Below, one piece after another: positions 17,957 through 26,450 of a stretch of DNA of 64,000 bases. Each line of letters begins with the position of its first letter. Within the stretch, counting starts at the first letter, position 1. This DNA comes from Candidatus Stoquefichus sp. SB1 (lineage in GTDB: Bacteria; Bacillota_I; Bacilli_A; Erysipelotrichales; Coprobacillaceae). Location: contig NZ_LN852694.1 of NCBI RefSeq assembly GCF_001244545.1, forward strand, positions 713,747-777,746, given 5' to 3'. The notes under the pieces are model-generated. The model was not told the origin of the DNA, searched no databases, and saw nothing but the letters and a program-made list of their open reading frames with translations. Position numbers and translations under genes: made by a program.

Positions 17957-18715
17957 ATGATTATTGATAAATTAAATGAAGTGCTTAATAGTGTTGATAC
18001 CCATACAACAATGTACGTCTTTTGTTACTATATTAAATCTCATATGAATGAAGTTGCTCATATGACAATTGATGAAGTCGCACAAAATTGTTATACATCT
18101 AAAGGTCAAATATCAAAATGTGCAAAACATCTTGGCTTCCATTCATATATAGAATTTAAAGATGCTTGTATTGATTATAGTCAATCATATCGAGATAAAC
18201 CTATCTTCTTTCATCAAGAATATGATTTGCCACAAAATGCAAAGCAGTTTGCTGATGGTATTTCACATGCAATTATTCATGTTGGAGAAACGATAAATTA
18301 TTCCGATCTCAATCGTCTTATTAATGATATTTTTTGTAGTCAAAAGGTTTATCTCTATGCACAAGGTGATAATCGCTCTCTTTGTAATGTCATTCAAGTT
18401 GAATTAAGTGCTTTGTATATTCCAGTTATTATTTGTGATGCTGATTTTATGAAAGAATACCGCTTTGAAAAAGGACATCTTTTATTAATTTTAAGTACCA
18501 ATGGCACAATATTTCAACTCAATAAAAGAATTATTTCTCGTCTTTTAAAAGCTGATGTCAAAACATGGCTAATCACTTGTAATGCTAGAATGCCTTTTTC
18601 TAAAAATCGACTTATCGTTCCTTCATATGATTTAAGATATAATAAGTTTGCCATTCGATATATTGTTGATATTCTTATTGCAAGTATGCAAATGATTTCA
18701 AAGGCAAAAAAATAA
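17957..18715 (+). CDS. MurR/RpiR family transcriptional regulator
   Basis: This 252-residue protein has an N-terminal helix-turn-helix of the RpiR type (MTIDEVAQNCYTSKGQISKCAKHLGF is one continuous region at about residues 35-60). A C-terminal SIS sugar-phosphate-binding domain spans about residues 110-240. Such proteins sense phosphosugars and control sugar uptake genes. Its position right after the beta-glucoside PTS operon makes that operon the likely target. It has its own ribosome site (GGGAGAGGA) and lies beyond the operon terminator, so it is probably transcribed separately. Confidence 0.88.
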   Translation: MIIDKLNEVLNSVDTHTTMYVFCYYIKSHMNEVAHMTIDEVAQNCYTSKGQISKCAKHLGFHSYIEFKDACIDYSQSYRDKPIFFHQEYDLPQNAKQFADGISHAIIHVGETINYSDLNRLINDIFCSQKVYLYAQGDNRSLCNVIQVELSALYIPVIICDADFMKEYRFEKGHLLLILSTNGTIFQLNKRIISRLLKADVKTWLITCNARMPFSKNRLIVPSYDLRYNKFAIRYIVDILIASMQMISKAKK

Positions 18716-18758
18716 ACGTATATATACATATTTGTAAATTATGTGTATATACGTTTTC
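18715..18758. terminator. Bidirectional terminator between convergent genes
   Basis: A long stem, ACGTATATATACAT (18716-18729) against ATGTGTATATACGT (18741-18754), sits between the RpiR gene and the minus-strand hypothetical gene, with T-rich flanks on both strands. Confidence 0.8.
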
Positions 18759-19064
18759 TTATTCATCAAATAGTGTAAACCCTAAATAATAGACAAGCGA
18801 ATCAAACATCTTGGTATTAAAACCATAACATATGCAATCATCAATCTCACCATCCCAATCATTATTCAATTGGTCAAGCAAAGGTTGAACTTGATTCTTT
18901 TGTAAGTCACAAGTGATATAAAATTCACTATGACCTTTTAATCCCATGTATTCACGACTAGGAGAAATTGAAAAATCGGAATTAATATTATACAATTCAT
19001 CTCTAACTTTTTGATAATCTGCTTCATCTTCACTTGCTAAAATAACATGTAATCTAGCTAACAT
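18759..19064 (-). CDS. Hypothetical protein, 101 residues
   Basis: I do not recognise this family. The start at 19064 (MLARLHVILASEDEADYQKV) is supported by TGAGGTGGAT seven to eight bases upstream; the longer open frame upstream is hydrophobic and lacks such a site. The protein is acidic, has no membrane segment and contains three cysteines. Its beginning looks like a beta-alpha-beta fold of the kind found in small regulatory or ligand-binding domains. It is transcribed convergently to the RpiR gene and divergently from the LytTR operon. Confidence 0.7.
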   Translation of the reverse strand: MLARLHVILASEDEADYQKVRDELYNINSDFSISPSREYMGLKGHSEFYITCDLQKNQVQPLLDQLNNDWDGEIDDCICYGFNTKMFDSLVYYLGFTLFDE

Positions 19065-19134
19065 AAAATTATCCACCTCACTTGATTTATTATAACATAA
19101 ACATATGAAAATAAAAAATAGATTTCTTAAGATG

Positions 19135-19202
19135 TCACTTAGTTGATATTTCATGTAAGTGAGTTTTCTTTTGTGGATTTTAAATGTGATTATGATTATA
19201 AT
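19135..19202 (+). promoter_or_regulatory. Promoter of the LytTR operon with an inverted-repeat operator
   Basis: A perfect 7-base inverted repeat, TCACTTA (19135-19141) and TAAGTGA (19156-19162), has arm starts 21 bases apart, so both arms face the same side of the helix. The -10 TATAAT is at 19197-19202. A pair of sites just upstream of the core promoter is the arrangement expected for LytTR regulators, several of which activate their own operon. Direct binding is inferred. Confidence 0.55.
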
Positions 19203-19223
19203 GCAAATAAGGAGTGTATAGAG

Positions 19224-19667
19224 ATGGAATTTAAAGATACGAACCCCCATGATTTATCAATCATCATTCAATTTGATGATGGCAATGAAAAACAAAAGAT
19301 TATATCATTACTGAATAATATAGGTACAAAAATTGTTGGTTATAAGCGTGGTAAGCAATATTTATTAGACATTGATTCTATTTATTATATTGATTTAATT
19401 GATAAACAAACATTCATTTATACTTATGATGATTGTTATGAATCATCATTATGGTTGTATCAGCTTGAAGAAAAATTAAATCATTATTTTGTCAGAGCCA
19501 ATAAATCTACTATTTTTAATATGAATCATATTGAAAGTTTAAAAGCAGATATTGGTTCGCGAATTATGGTTTACTTAGATAATGGTGATCAAATTTTAGT
19601 TTCAAGAACATACTCAAAAGAGTTTAAGAAAAAATTGAAAGGAGAAACATATGGAAACAGTGATTAA
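19224..19667 (+). CDS. LytTR family DNA-binding regulator
   Basis: This 147-residue protein has a LytTR DNA-binding domain without a receiver domain (about residues 45-140: YLLDIDSIYYIDLIDKQTF, FVRANKSTIFNMNHIESL, ILVSRTYSKEFKK). LytTR proteins contact two DNA sites through a beta-rich domain. The ATG at 19224 follows AAGGAGTGT. It overlaps the next gene by 17 bases. The pairing with a DUF3021 membrane protein and an ABC exporter is a recurring regulatory module in Firmicutes, where the membrane protein is thought to restrain the regulator. Confidence 0.92.
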   Translation: MEFKDTNPHDLSIIIQFDDGNEKQKIISLLNNIGTKIVGYKRGKQYLLDIDSIYYIDLIDKQTFIYTYDDCYESSLWLYQLEEKLNHYFVRANKSTIFNMNHIESLKADIGSRIMVYLDNGDQILVSRTYSKEFKKKLKGETYGNSD

Positions 19668-20136
19668 TACAATTGTTGGACTTATGAAGAAAACAGCAAT
19701 TTCATTTCTTGTATGCATTATGTTTATTTGTATTATAGGGAGTATTATGGGTGAACAACTTACTCCTATATCATCGCTTTTTCAAGAAGGGAGTATTCGT
19801 TATTCAACACTGTTTGAAGTCTTTTCTTTAAGTTTCATTATTGGAATTATTAATACGGTTTTTGATTATCCTCAATTTATGAAAAAGATGTTATTGCTTT
19901 ATAAAATTATATTACGTTTAATTATTGTTATTTTAATAACTATTGTTTATATTTATGTTTTTAATTGGTTCCCATTTTCAAATTTAGAAGCTTGGATTGG
20001 ATTTTTTGTGACTTTTGGGATTTGTTTTACAACTGCAGTCTCAATTAGTGTTTATACAACAAGAAGAAAAAACCGAGAATATCAGGAATTATTAAAAGAT
20101 TTTAAGAAAAGAGGACAATTAGATGAACGCCATTAA
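19651..20136 (+). CDS. DUF3021 family membrane protein
   Basis: This 161-residue protein has four transmembrane segments (about 13-33, 45-70, 80-105 and 115-135) and a basic C-terminal tail. DUF3021 proteins are encoded next to LytTR regulators and in studied cases act as their membrane-bound inhibitors. The gene overlaps the LytTR gene by 17 bases and the ABC ATPase gene by 14, so all are translated together. The start follows AAAGGAG. Confidence 0.88.
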   Translation: METVINTIVGLMKKTAISFLVCIMFICIIGSIMGEQLTPISSLFQEGSIRYSTLFEVFSLSFIIGIINTVFDYPQFMKKMLLLYKIILRLIIVILITIVYIYVFNWFPFSNLEAWIGFFVTFGICFTTAVSISVYTTRRKNREYQELLKDFKKRGQLDERH

Positions 20137-20968
20137 AATTGAAAATGTTCATAAAACATTTCATCAAAAACAAGTCTTAAATGATATTTGTATTGATATT
20201 GAAAAAGGAGAGATTTTTGGGTTACTTGGGCCATCTGGTGCGGGTAAAACAACATTGATTCAAATTCTAATAGGACAATATATTCCAGATAGTGGACATA
20301 CTTTTATTTTAGGAAAGGATTCATTAAAATTAGCGAAAGAAGATTATACGCAAATTGGATTGGTTTTAGATAAAGATGGGTTATATGATCGATTAAGCTG
20401 TTATGACAATTTACAGTTGTATGCCTCGATTTATCAGTTAGATAGCCAGAAAATTGAATCTGTTTTAAAACAAGTTCAACTTTATGATGATAGAAAAAAA
20501 GCAGTTAATCAATTGTCAAAAGGGATGAAGCAGCGATTAGTATTAGCCCGTGCTATCATGCATGAGCCGCAAATTCTTTTTTTAGATGAACCAACTTCTG
20601 GATTAGATCCAGCAACAACATTGAAAATTCATACTTTATTATTAGAATTAAGAGATCGAGGGACAGCCATTTTTTTAACAACTCATAATATGGAAGAAGC
20701 AGCGAAATTATGTCATCGTGTTGCTTTATTAAATGAAGGGAAAATCATTGAATGTGATACACCTACAGCAATTTGTGAAAAGCATAATGATTTAAATAAA
20801 GTAACAATTACAACAAAAGATCATCAAAAATATATTTTTAATAATAATAAAAAGGATGCTGAGCGAATTTATCAATTATTTCAGTCAGAAAATATTCAGT
20901 CTATTCATTCTTCTGAACCAACGCTTGGCAATGTCTTTATAGCTTTAACAGGAAAGGAGTTGGATTAA
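20123..20968 (+). CDS. ABC transporter ATP-binding protein
   Basis: This 281-residue ATPase has Walker A GPSGAGKTT, the signature QLSKGMKQRLVLARA and Walker B ILFLDEPTSGLDP. It is of the type that powers ABC-2 exporters (drug, peptide or lipid export). The C-terminal region has the extra beta domain common in this group. It lies between the DUF3021 gene and its permease in the LytTR operon. The substrate is unknown; export of a peptide or toxic compound under LytTR control is an inference. Confidence 0.93.
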   Translation: MNAIKIENVHKTFHQKQVLNDICIDIEKGEIFGLLGPSGAGKTTLIQILIGQYIPDSGHTFILGKDSLKLAKEDYTQIGLVLDKDGLYDRLSCYDNLQLYASIYQLDSQKIESVLKQVQLYDDRKKAVNQLSKGMKQRLVLARAIMHEPQILFLDEPTSGLDPATTLKIHTLLLELRDRGTAIFLTTHNMEEAAKLCHRVALLNEGKIIECDTPTAICEKHNDLNKVTITTKDHQKYIFNNNKKDAERIYQLFQSENIQSIHSSEPTLGNVFIALTGKELD

Positions 20969-21670
20969 ATGAGTTTACACATCATAGCAGCAATACTTGT
21001 CAAACAATTAAAAGAAACTTTTAAAAATAAAAGTGTTTTGATTCAATTTGTAATGTTCCCTGTAATTGCAGTTGTATTGACAAGTTCTGTTAACAATAAT
21101 ATGGTTCCAGCAGAATATTTTGTCATTCTTTTTGCCAGTATGTATGTTGGTATGACACCAATTATTGTTTTATCTAGTATTATGAGTGAAGAAAAAGAAA
21201 CGGGTAGTTTAAGTATGTTGATTATGTCTAATGTTAAGCCTATTGAATATATCTTAGGTATTAGTATTTATGTGATTGTTTGTTGTATTATTGGCTTACT
21301 TATCATGGGATTTGTTGGTGGGTATCAAGGCATGCAACTTATTTATTTTGTTGCAATTTGTAGTTTAGGAATGGTCATTTCTATTTTTATTGGAAGTGTT
21401 ATTGGTATGATTTCTAAAAATCAGATGGCAGCGAGTTCATTGTCTGTACCAGCCATGCTTATCTGCTCATTTGTACCAATGTTGTCGATGTTTAATGAAA
21501 GCATTAAAAAATGGTGTGGATTTCTTTATACACAGCAAATTAATGAATTATTAACACAACTCCCATTAACAAATTTTCCATTTCAGGCCATTTTAATTAT
21601 TCTTGTTAATTTATTTGTATTACTTGTTATTTATATCTATTTATTTCAAAAAAGAAAATTTTTATCATGA
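20969..21670 (+). CDS. ABC-2 type transporter permease
   Basis: This 233-residue protein has six hydrophobic segments and is the membrane partner of the ATPase directly upstream. The segment MSEEKETGSLSMLIMSNVKP is a typical cytoplasmic loop of ABC-2 permeases. It starts immediately after the ATPase stop, with AAAGGAG as ribosome site, and is the last gene before a terminator. One permease implies a homodimer. Confidence 0.88.
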   Translation: MSLHIIAAILVKQLKETFKNKSVLIQFVMFPVIAVVLTSSVNNNMVPAEYFVILFASMYVGMTPIIVLSSIMSEEKETGSLSMLIMSNVKPIEYILGISIYVIVCCIIGLLIMGFVGGYQGMQLIYFVAICSLGMVISIFIGSVIGMISKNQMAASSLSVPAMLICSFVPMLSMFNESIKKWCGFLYTQQINELLTQLPLTNFPFQAILIILVNLFVLLVIYIYLFQKRKFLS

Positions 21671-21673
21671 TTG

Positions 21674-21700
21674 AGTAGTCTTCATAAGGCTACTTTTTTT
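21674..21700 (+). terminator. Terminator of the LytTR-ABC operon
   Basis: The stem AGTAGTCTT with AAGGCTACT closes on CATA and is followed by a run of T. Confidence 0.8.
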
Positions 21701-21792
21701 AGTTAGTTTTTGCTTAAACATATTTCAAAAGTCAATACAAGCATGCCAGTTTGATTATGTTTTGATGATAAGTTGATTTATTGCTATATAAG

Positions 21793-21846
21793 AAAATGTC
21801 TAAAAAGTAATATATATTTGACATAATGACATTTTTATTATACTAT
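21793..21846 (+). promoter_or_regulatory. Promoter and operator of the XRE gene
   Basis: A near-consensus promoter has TTGACA (21818-21823), a 17-base spacer and TACTAT (21841-21846). It overlaps an 8-base inverted repeat, AAAATGTC (21793-21800) with GACATTTT (21828-21835). A second GACAT lies inside the -35. The repeat arms bracket the -35, as expected for repression by the XRE protein encoded next. Confidence 0.65.
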
Positions 21847-21863
21847 ATAGGTGGAGGTAGGAT

Positions 21864-22064
21864 ATGAAAAATCTTAAAATGAAATCTGCTCGTGTGAGTA
21901 AAGATTTAAGTCAGAAAGAGTTAGCAGAGTTCATAGGTGTTTCACGTCAGACAATTAATCTTATTGAAAAAGGTGATTATAATCCAAGTATTCAATTATG
22001 TATTGCTATATGTAAAGCATTGGATGTAACACTAAATGATTTGTTTTGGGAGGAGGAAAGGTAA
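21864..22064 (+). CDS. XRE family transcriptional regulator
   Basis: This 66-residue protein is almost entirely a helix-turn-helix domain (LSQKELAEFIGVSRQTINLIEKGDYNPS) of the small YozG-like type. It ends one base inside the start of the next gene, so the two are translated together. Such short regulators often pair with a membrane protein of unknown role and repress their own promoter. The inverted repeat over its promoter fits that. Confidence 0.92.
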   Translation: MKNLKMKSARVSKDLSQKELAEFIGVSRQTINLIEKGDYNPSIQLCIAICKALDVTLNDLFWEEER

Positions 22065-22498
22065 TGAAAAAACAAATAATTGATGAAAGACAAGAACATG
22101 ATATGTATGTGATTGAACACTATGGTTTTTGGATGGCTTTTTGGGGCTTACTTGCTATGATTTTAATTCAACTCATTTTGGGAAAACCATCAGAAAGTTT
22201 TATTTATGAATGGTTATTATTTATGATTTTAGCAGTAAGTATGACTGTAGGTTGTGCTAAAAAAGGAATTTGGAGTCCGAAAGCAAAACCGAGCCAAAAG
22301 GAGTATATAAAAACTGCTATTATTGTTTTTGGTGCAGTTGTATGTTTGTTATTATTTATCCAAGCATTTCGAGGTGAAGCATTTGATCTGTTTACAATTA
22401 TGGTTGATTTGGGATGTGGTTTGTTTGGTGCAATTGTGGCTTATAGTGTTTCATTTATGTTAGGTGAAAAAATAAAGAAGGATGAAGAAAAAGAATAA
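22064..22498 (+). CDS. DUF6773-like membrane protein
   Basis: This 144-residue protein has four predicted membrane segments (about 19-39, 46-62, 83-103 and 111-134) and begins MKKQIIDERQEHDMYVIEHY, a pattern I associate with the DUF6773 family encoded beside small XRE regulators. The stop of the regulator and this start overlap by one base, with AGGAGGAAAG upstream. The function is unknown. The family assignment is from memory. Confidence 0.65.
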   Translation: MKKQIIDERQEHDMYVIEHYGFWMAFWGLLAMILIQLILGKPSESFIYEWLLFMILAVSMTVGCAKKGIWSPKAKPSQKEYIKTAIIVFGAVVCLLLFIQAFRGEAFDLFTIMVDLGCGLFGAIVAYSVSFMLGEKIKKDEEKE

Positions 22499-22504
22499 TA
22501 TTTT

Positions 22505-22535
22505 AAAAACATCAAGAATAAGTCTTGGTGTTTTT
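22505..22535 (+). terminator. Terminator after the XRE operon
   Basis: The stem AAAACATCAAGA with TCTTGGTGTTTTT is followed by T-rich sequence, just after the stop codon. Confidence 0.8.
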
Positions 22536-22633
22536 ATTTGGATATGTATAAAAAGATAATCATTACATTCTTTTTATAGGTGATTTTTTTGTTAAAAAGT
22601 GGTAGAATATGCACATATGTGAGGAGTGAAAGT

Positions 22634-23614
22634 ATGATTAAAATTGGAATTGTAGGTTATGGTAACCTTGGACGTGGTGTGGAATGTGCAGTTCACCATA
22701 GTCAAGATATGGAACTAGCAGGTGTTTTTACAAGAAGAAATCCTGAAACAGTCAAGACACATACAGATGTGCCAGTTTATGATATGGAAAAACTTTATGA
22801 TATGCAAGGGGAGATTGATGTTCTTGTATTATGTGGTGGAAGTGCAAATGATTTACCTAAACAAACAGTGGAATTAGCTCAATATTTTAATGTTGTAGAT
22901 AGTTTTGATACCCATGCGAAAATCCCTGAACATTTTTCAAATGTCAATCAGTCAAGTGAAAAAGGAAAACATATTAGTATTATTTCTGTTGGTTGGGATC
23001 CAGGTTTATTTTCATTAAATCGTTTATATGGACAAGCGATTTTACCACATGGTAACGATTATACATTCTGGGGAAAAGGTGTTAGTCAAGGACATTCTGA
23101 TGCGATAAGAAGAATTGAAGGTGTTAAAGATGCAAGACAATATACCATTCCTGTCGATGCAGCATTGGAAAGTGTTCGTAATGGTGAAAATCCAACTTTA
23201 ACAACACGAGAAAAACATACACGTGAATGTTTTGTTGTGGCAGAAGAAGGGGCAGATTTAAAAGTCATTGAAGAAACTATTAAAACAATGCCAAACTATT
23301 TTGCTGATTATGACACAACAGTTCATTTTATTAGTGAAGAAGAATTAATGAGAGATCATCAAGGAATTCCTCATGGTGGTGTTGTTTTAAGAAGTGGAAC
23401 AACAGGATTTGATTATGAAAACAAACATGTTATTGAATATAAATTAACATTAGATTCAAATCCAGAATTTACATCTAGTGTGTTGGTTGCTTATGCAAGA
23501 GCTGCTTATCACCTGCATCAAGAAGGACAATGTGGCTGCAAGACAGTCTTTGATATTGCACCTGCTTATTTGCATGTTGAATCTGGCGAAGAATTACGTA
23601 AAAAGTTATTATAA
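22634..23614 (+). CDS. ddh: meso-Diaminopimelate D-dehydrogenase
   Basis: This enzyme makes meso-diaminopimelate in one NADPH-dependent step from tetrahydrodipicolinate, feeding lysine and peptidoglycan synthesis. The 326-residue protein has the dinucleotide motif GIVGYGNLGRG at its N-terminus and the family segments SVGWDPGLFSLNR, GKGVSQGHSDAIRRI and IPHGGVVLRSG. The ATG at 22634 follows GAGGAGTGA. The upstream in-frame start gives a tail unlike the family. It is a single gene with a terminator on each side. Its presence implies a diaminopimelate-type cell wall or lysine pathway. Confidence 0.96.
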   Translation: MIKIGIVGYGNLGRGVECAVHHSQDMELAGVFTRRNPETVKTHTDVPVYDMEKLYDMQGEIDVLVLCGGSANDLPKQTVELAQYFNVVDSFDTHAKIPEHFSNVNQSSEKGKHISIISVGWDPGLFSLNRLYGQAILPHGNDYTFWGKGVSQGHSDAIRRIEGVKDARQYTIPVDAALESVRNGENPTLTTREKHTRECFVVAEEGADLKVIEETIKTMPNYFADYDTTVHFISEEELMRDHQGIPHGGVVLRSGTTGFDYENKHVIEYKLTLDSNPEFTSSVLVAYARAAYHLHQEGQCGCKTVFDIAPAYLHVESGEELRKKLL

Positions 23615-23634
23615 TGAATGAAGAATGATTATGA

Positions 23635-23670
23635 AAAAAGAGGATCTTTGTTTTAGAGATCCTTTTCTTT
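23635..23670. terminator. Terminator after ddh
   Basis: GGATCT (23642-23647) pairs with AGATCC (23657-23662), extended by A- and T-rich flanks. It lies between convergent genes and could serve both strands. Confidence 0.8.
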
Positions 23671-23698
23671 ATGAACAAACATATTCATTTTCATTGCT

Positions 23699-24331
23699 TT
23701 AACATTGTGAGTAAGGTATAAGAAATGTTGGGATGCCTGTAGAATGTGGGGCAATATCATATAAGGCAAAGAAAACAACGACTCCTTCACTTGTTAAATA
23801 AAAGTTCTGTGGGTGAAAAGTCTCTTCAATCAAACTAGGATAATTATCAAAATAGAGACTTGGATCATCACTTGTTTTTATTTGTTTAATGATGTTATTT
23901 TTAACACAAGTTTCACAATTCTTTTTATCCATCAGAAAGTCACATAAATGTTTGATTTGACCAGTGAATGTATTGATTGTTTGACCAATTCTTGTTGTTT
24001 GACCATTAGCACCGCCTGTATATAGATATTCCTGTTGATAAAAACTTAAAATTTCATTTGTTTGCAATGTCAATGTTATTGTCACTATCATCTCATAAGG
24101 AAATGCTTTTGAACCTTGTAAAAAAGCTTGAACTGCATTAGGGTATAAGACATGCGTACAATAGTCTTTTTTCTTGATTGCTTGTAAATAATATTGATTA
24201 TTAAGAGTATCTAGTGCCGGATTATGTCCAGTCAATTGAGGATAAAAAAGAGAACATGATACCACCTTAATTCCTGCATAATAATAATCTTCATGAATTT
24301 CAAATCGTTTCATACAAGTTAATCCATCCAT
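23699..24331 (-). CDS. DUF3298 domain protein
   Basis: This 210-residue protein resembles the C-terminal part of RsiV-like proteins (DUF4163 plus DUF3298). The segments QEYLYTGGANGQTTRIGQTI and FTGQIKHLCDF, then YLTSEGVVVFFALYDIAPHS, are typical. No signal peptide or membrane segment is visible with the chosen start at 24331, which follows GGAGGGATTAAT. That is unusual, since related proteins are anchored anti-sigma factors or secreted. Its role is unknown. It stands alone, convergent with ddh. Confidence 0.72.
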   Translation of the reverse strand: MDGLTCMKRFEIHEDYYYAGIKVVSCSLFYPQLTGHNPALDTLNNQYYLQAIKKKDYCTHVLYPNAVQAFLQGSKAFPYEMIVTITLTLQTNEILSFYQQEYLYTGGANGQTTRIGQTINTFTGQIKHLCDFLMDKKNCETCVKNNIIKQIKTSDDPSLYFDNYPSLIEETFHPQNFYLTSEGVVVFFALYDIAPHSTGIPTFLIPYSQC

Positions 24332-24493
24332 ATTAATCCCTCCAATACATATACATATGATAAAGGTCTTCAATATAGCATGATTATCATTTGAATATGA
24401 GATAAATTGTTTATAAACAATGATGAAATTGATTTGAGTGAAATCATAAGTATGATATAATTTTATTACCAATCATCATTTGGAGGATAAACT

Positions 24494-25057
24494 ATGAGTA
24501 AACCATTATATTTTCAAACACGTGAAGATTTTAGAAAGTGGTTATCTCAGAATTGCCAATCACATGAAGGGGTATGGTTATTGTTTTTTAAAACCAAAGA
24601 ACAACAAACATTAAAAGCTAGTGAGGCTTTGGAAGAAGCCCTCTGTTATGGCTGGATTGATGGATTAATGAAGAAAATTGATGATGATTCTTATAAAAAA
24701 TATTTTGCAGCACGTCAACCTCACAGCAAGTGGTCTTTAAAAAATAAGGAACTTGCTGAGAGTTTAGAACAAAAAGGAATCATGACTGATTTTGGAAGAA
24801 TAAAAATTGAGGAAGCAAAGAAAAATGGTCAGTGGAATCTTGCAACAAGACCATCAGCTGTTACAGAAAAACAAATAAATGAAGTCGTAGAATTACTTAA
24901 GAAAAGTCAATTGGCATATACCAATTTTTTAAACATGTCTTTATCTGTTCAAAAGACTTATACAAGAGCATACTTTGATGCAAAAACTGATGCTGGTCGT
25001 GCTAAGCGTTTAACTTGGATGCTAGAACGTTTAGAAAAGAACTTAAAACCTATGTAA
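24494..25057 (+). CDS. YdeI/OmpD-associated family protein
   Basis: This 187-residue cytosolic protein belongs to the YdeI family, seen in the N-terminal REDFRKWLSQNCQSHEGVWL, CYGWIDGLMKKID and ARQPHSKWSLKNKELAE. The C-terminal segment RAKRLTWMLERLEKNLKPM is also typical. Members are linked loosely to antimicrobial-peptide resistance, but the molecular activity is not known. The start follows TGGAGGATAAA. It is monocistronic, with a hairpin terminator after it. Confidence 0.87.
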   Translation: MSKPLYFQTREDFRKWLSQNCQSHEGVWLLFFKTKEQQTLKASEALEEALCYGWIDGLMKKIDDDSYKKYFAARQPHSKWSLKNKELAESLEQKGIMTDFGRIKIEEAKKNGQWNLATRPSAVTEKQINEVVELLKKSQLAYTNFLNMSLSVQKTYTRAYFDAKTDAGRAKRLTWMLERLEKNLKPM

Positions 25058-25071
25058 AAGAGAATGATTTC

Positions 25072-25110
25072 AAAAGAAGGAGTTGATATTTTTATGAACT
25101 TCTTTTTTTA
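25072..25110 (+). terminator. Terminator after the YdeI-like gene
   Basis: AAAGAAGGAGTT can pair with AACTTCTTT with one bulge, followed by T7. Confidence 0.65.
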
Positions 25111-25247
25111 TATGAAGCAATTTGAAAATGAAAAATTGTCGATTTATAGACAAATTCTGGTGATTATGATAAAAAATAATAGCGTAATGGGGTGAATTAT
25201 ATTATAATAGCACTGTATATTAATATGAAAGTCAGGAAGGTACTTAT

Positions 25248-26438
25248 ATGGATAGAAGAGTAGGAACTATTTCAAGAGGAATTCGTTGTCCAATCATTAG
25301 AGAAGGAGACGACTTATGTAAAATTGTTGTAGACAGTGTTATGGAAGCAGCATATAGTGAAGGTTTTGGTTTAAGAGATCAAGATGTTATTTCTTTAACA
25401 GAATCAATTGTTGCAAGAGCACAAGGAAATTATGCATCAATTCAAGATATTGCTGATGATGTGAAAGCAAAATTAGGTGGAGAAACAATAGGGGTTATTT
25501 TCCCAATTATGTCACGTAACCGTTTTGCGATTTGCTTAAAAGGAATTGCTATGGGGGCTAAAAAAGTTGTATTGATGTTAAGTTATCCTAGCGATGAAGT
25601 AGGAAATGCATTATTAACTTATGATCAATTAGATGATGCTGGAATCAATCCTTATAGTGATGTTTTAACATTAGAGAAATATCGTGAATTGTTTGGCGAA
25701 AACAAACATGAATTTACAGGTGTTGACTATGTACAATATTATTCAGATATTATTACTGAAGCCGGTGCAGAAGTAGAAATTATTTTTGCTAATCGTGCAC
25801 AAGAAATTGTCAAATATACTGATTGTGTCTTAACTTGTGATATACATACACGTGCAAGAACAAAACGTCTATTAAAAGAAGCAGGAGCAAAAGCTGTATG
25901 TGGTTTAGATGATATCTTAACTGCATCTGTTAATGGAAGTGGATATAATGAAAAATATGGTTTATTAGGTTCTAATAAATCTACTGAAGATAAGATTAAA
26001 TTATTCCCAAGAGAATGTCAGGACTTGGTTGAAAATATTCAAAAAGAAATTTTACAATTAACGGATAAACATGTTGAAGTTATGGTCTATGGTGACGGGG
26101 CTTTTAAAGATCCTCAAGGAAAGATTTGGGAATTAGCTGATCCTGTTGTTTCACCTGCTTATACAAAAGGATTAATTGGAACACCTAATGAATTAAAATT
26201 AAAATATTTAGCTGATAATGATTTTAAGGATTTAAGTGGTAAAGAATTAAGAGATGCTATTGCAAAGAGTATTAAAGAAAAAGAAGATAATTTGGTTGGA
26301 AATATGGCCTCTCAAGGAACAACACCAAGACAATTAACTGATTTGATTGGTTCATTATGTGATTTGACAAGTGGTTCTGGTGATAAAGGAACGCCAATTG
26401 TATTGGTTCAAGGTTATTTTGATAATTTCACAGATTAA
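25248..26438 (+). CDS. CofE-like coenzyme F420-0:L-glutamate ligase family protein
   Basis: CofE adds glutamate to coenzyme F420-0 using GTP. This 396-residue protein has the family N-terminus (GIRCPIIREGDDLCKIV, DVISLTESIVARAQGN) and GTIS at the start. It is longer than archaeal CofE, with an extra C-terminal part (QDLVENIQKEILQLTDKHVEVMVYGDGAFKDP onward is one region). No F420 biosynthesis gene is visible, and gut Firmicutes of this kind are not known to make F420. The true substrate is therefore probably another acid-amine pair. It lies 12 bases upstream of a GMP synthase gene that lacks a working glutaminase domain, and the two are surely one operon. Confidence 0.82.
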   Translation: MDRRVGTISRGIRCPIIREGDDLCKIVVDSVMEAAYSEGFGLRDQDVISLTESIVARAQGNYASIQDIADDVKAKLGGETIGVIFPIMSRNRFAICLKGIAMGAKKVVLMLSYPSDEVGNALLTYDQLDDAGINPYSDVLTLEKYRELFGENKHEFTGVDYVQYYSDIITEAGAEVEIIFANRAQEIVKYTDCVLTCDIHTRARTKRLLKEAGAKAVCGLDDILTASVNGSGYNEKYGLLGSNKSTEDKIKLFPRECQDLVENIQKEILQLTDKHVEVMVYGDGAFKDPQGKIWELADPVVSPAYTKGLIGTPNELKLKYLADNDFKDLSGKELRDAIAKSIKEKEDNLVGNMASQGTTPRQLTDLIGSLCDLTSGSGDKGTPIVLVQGYFDNFTD

Positions 26439-26450
26439 GGAGAAGAAGAA

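Noticed and set aside
25060-25247. Purine or other riboswitch upstream of the cofE-like/guaA operon
   Set aside because: The gap is under 200 bases, is partly filled by the previous terminator, and shows no conserved riboswitch helices that I can recognise.
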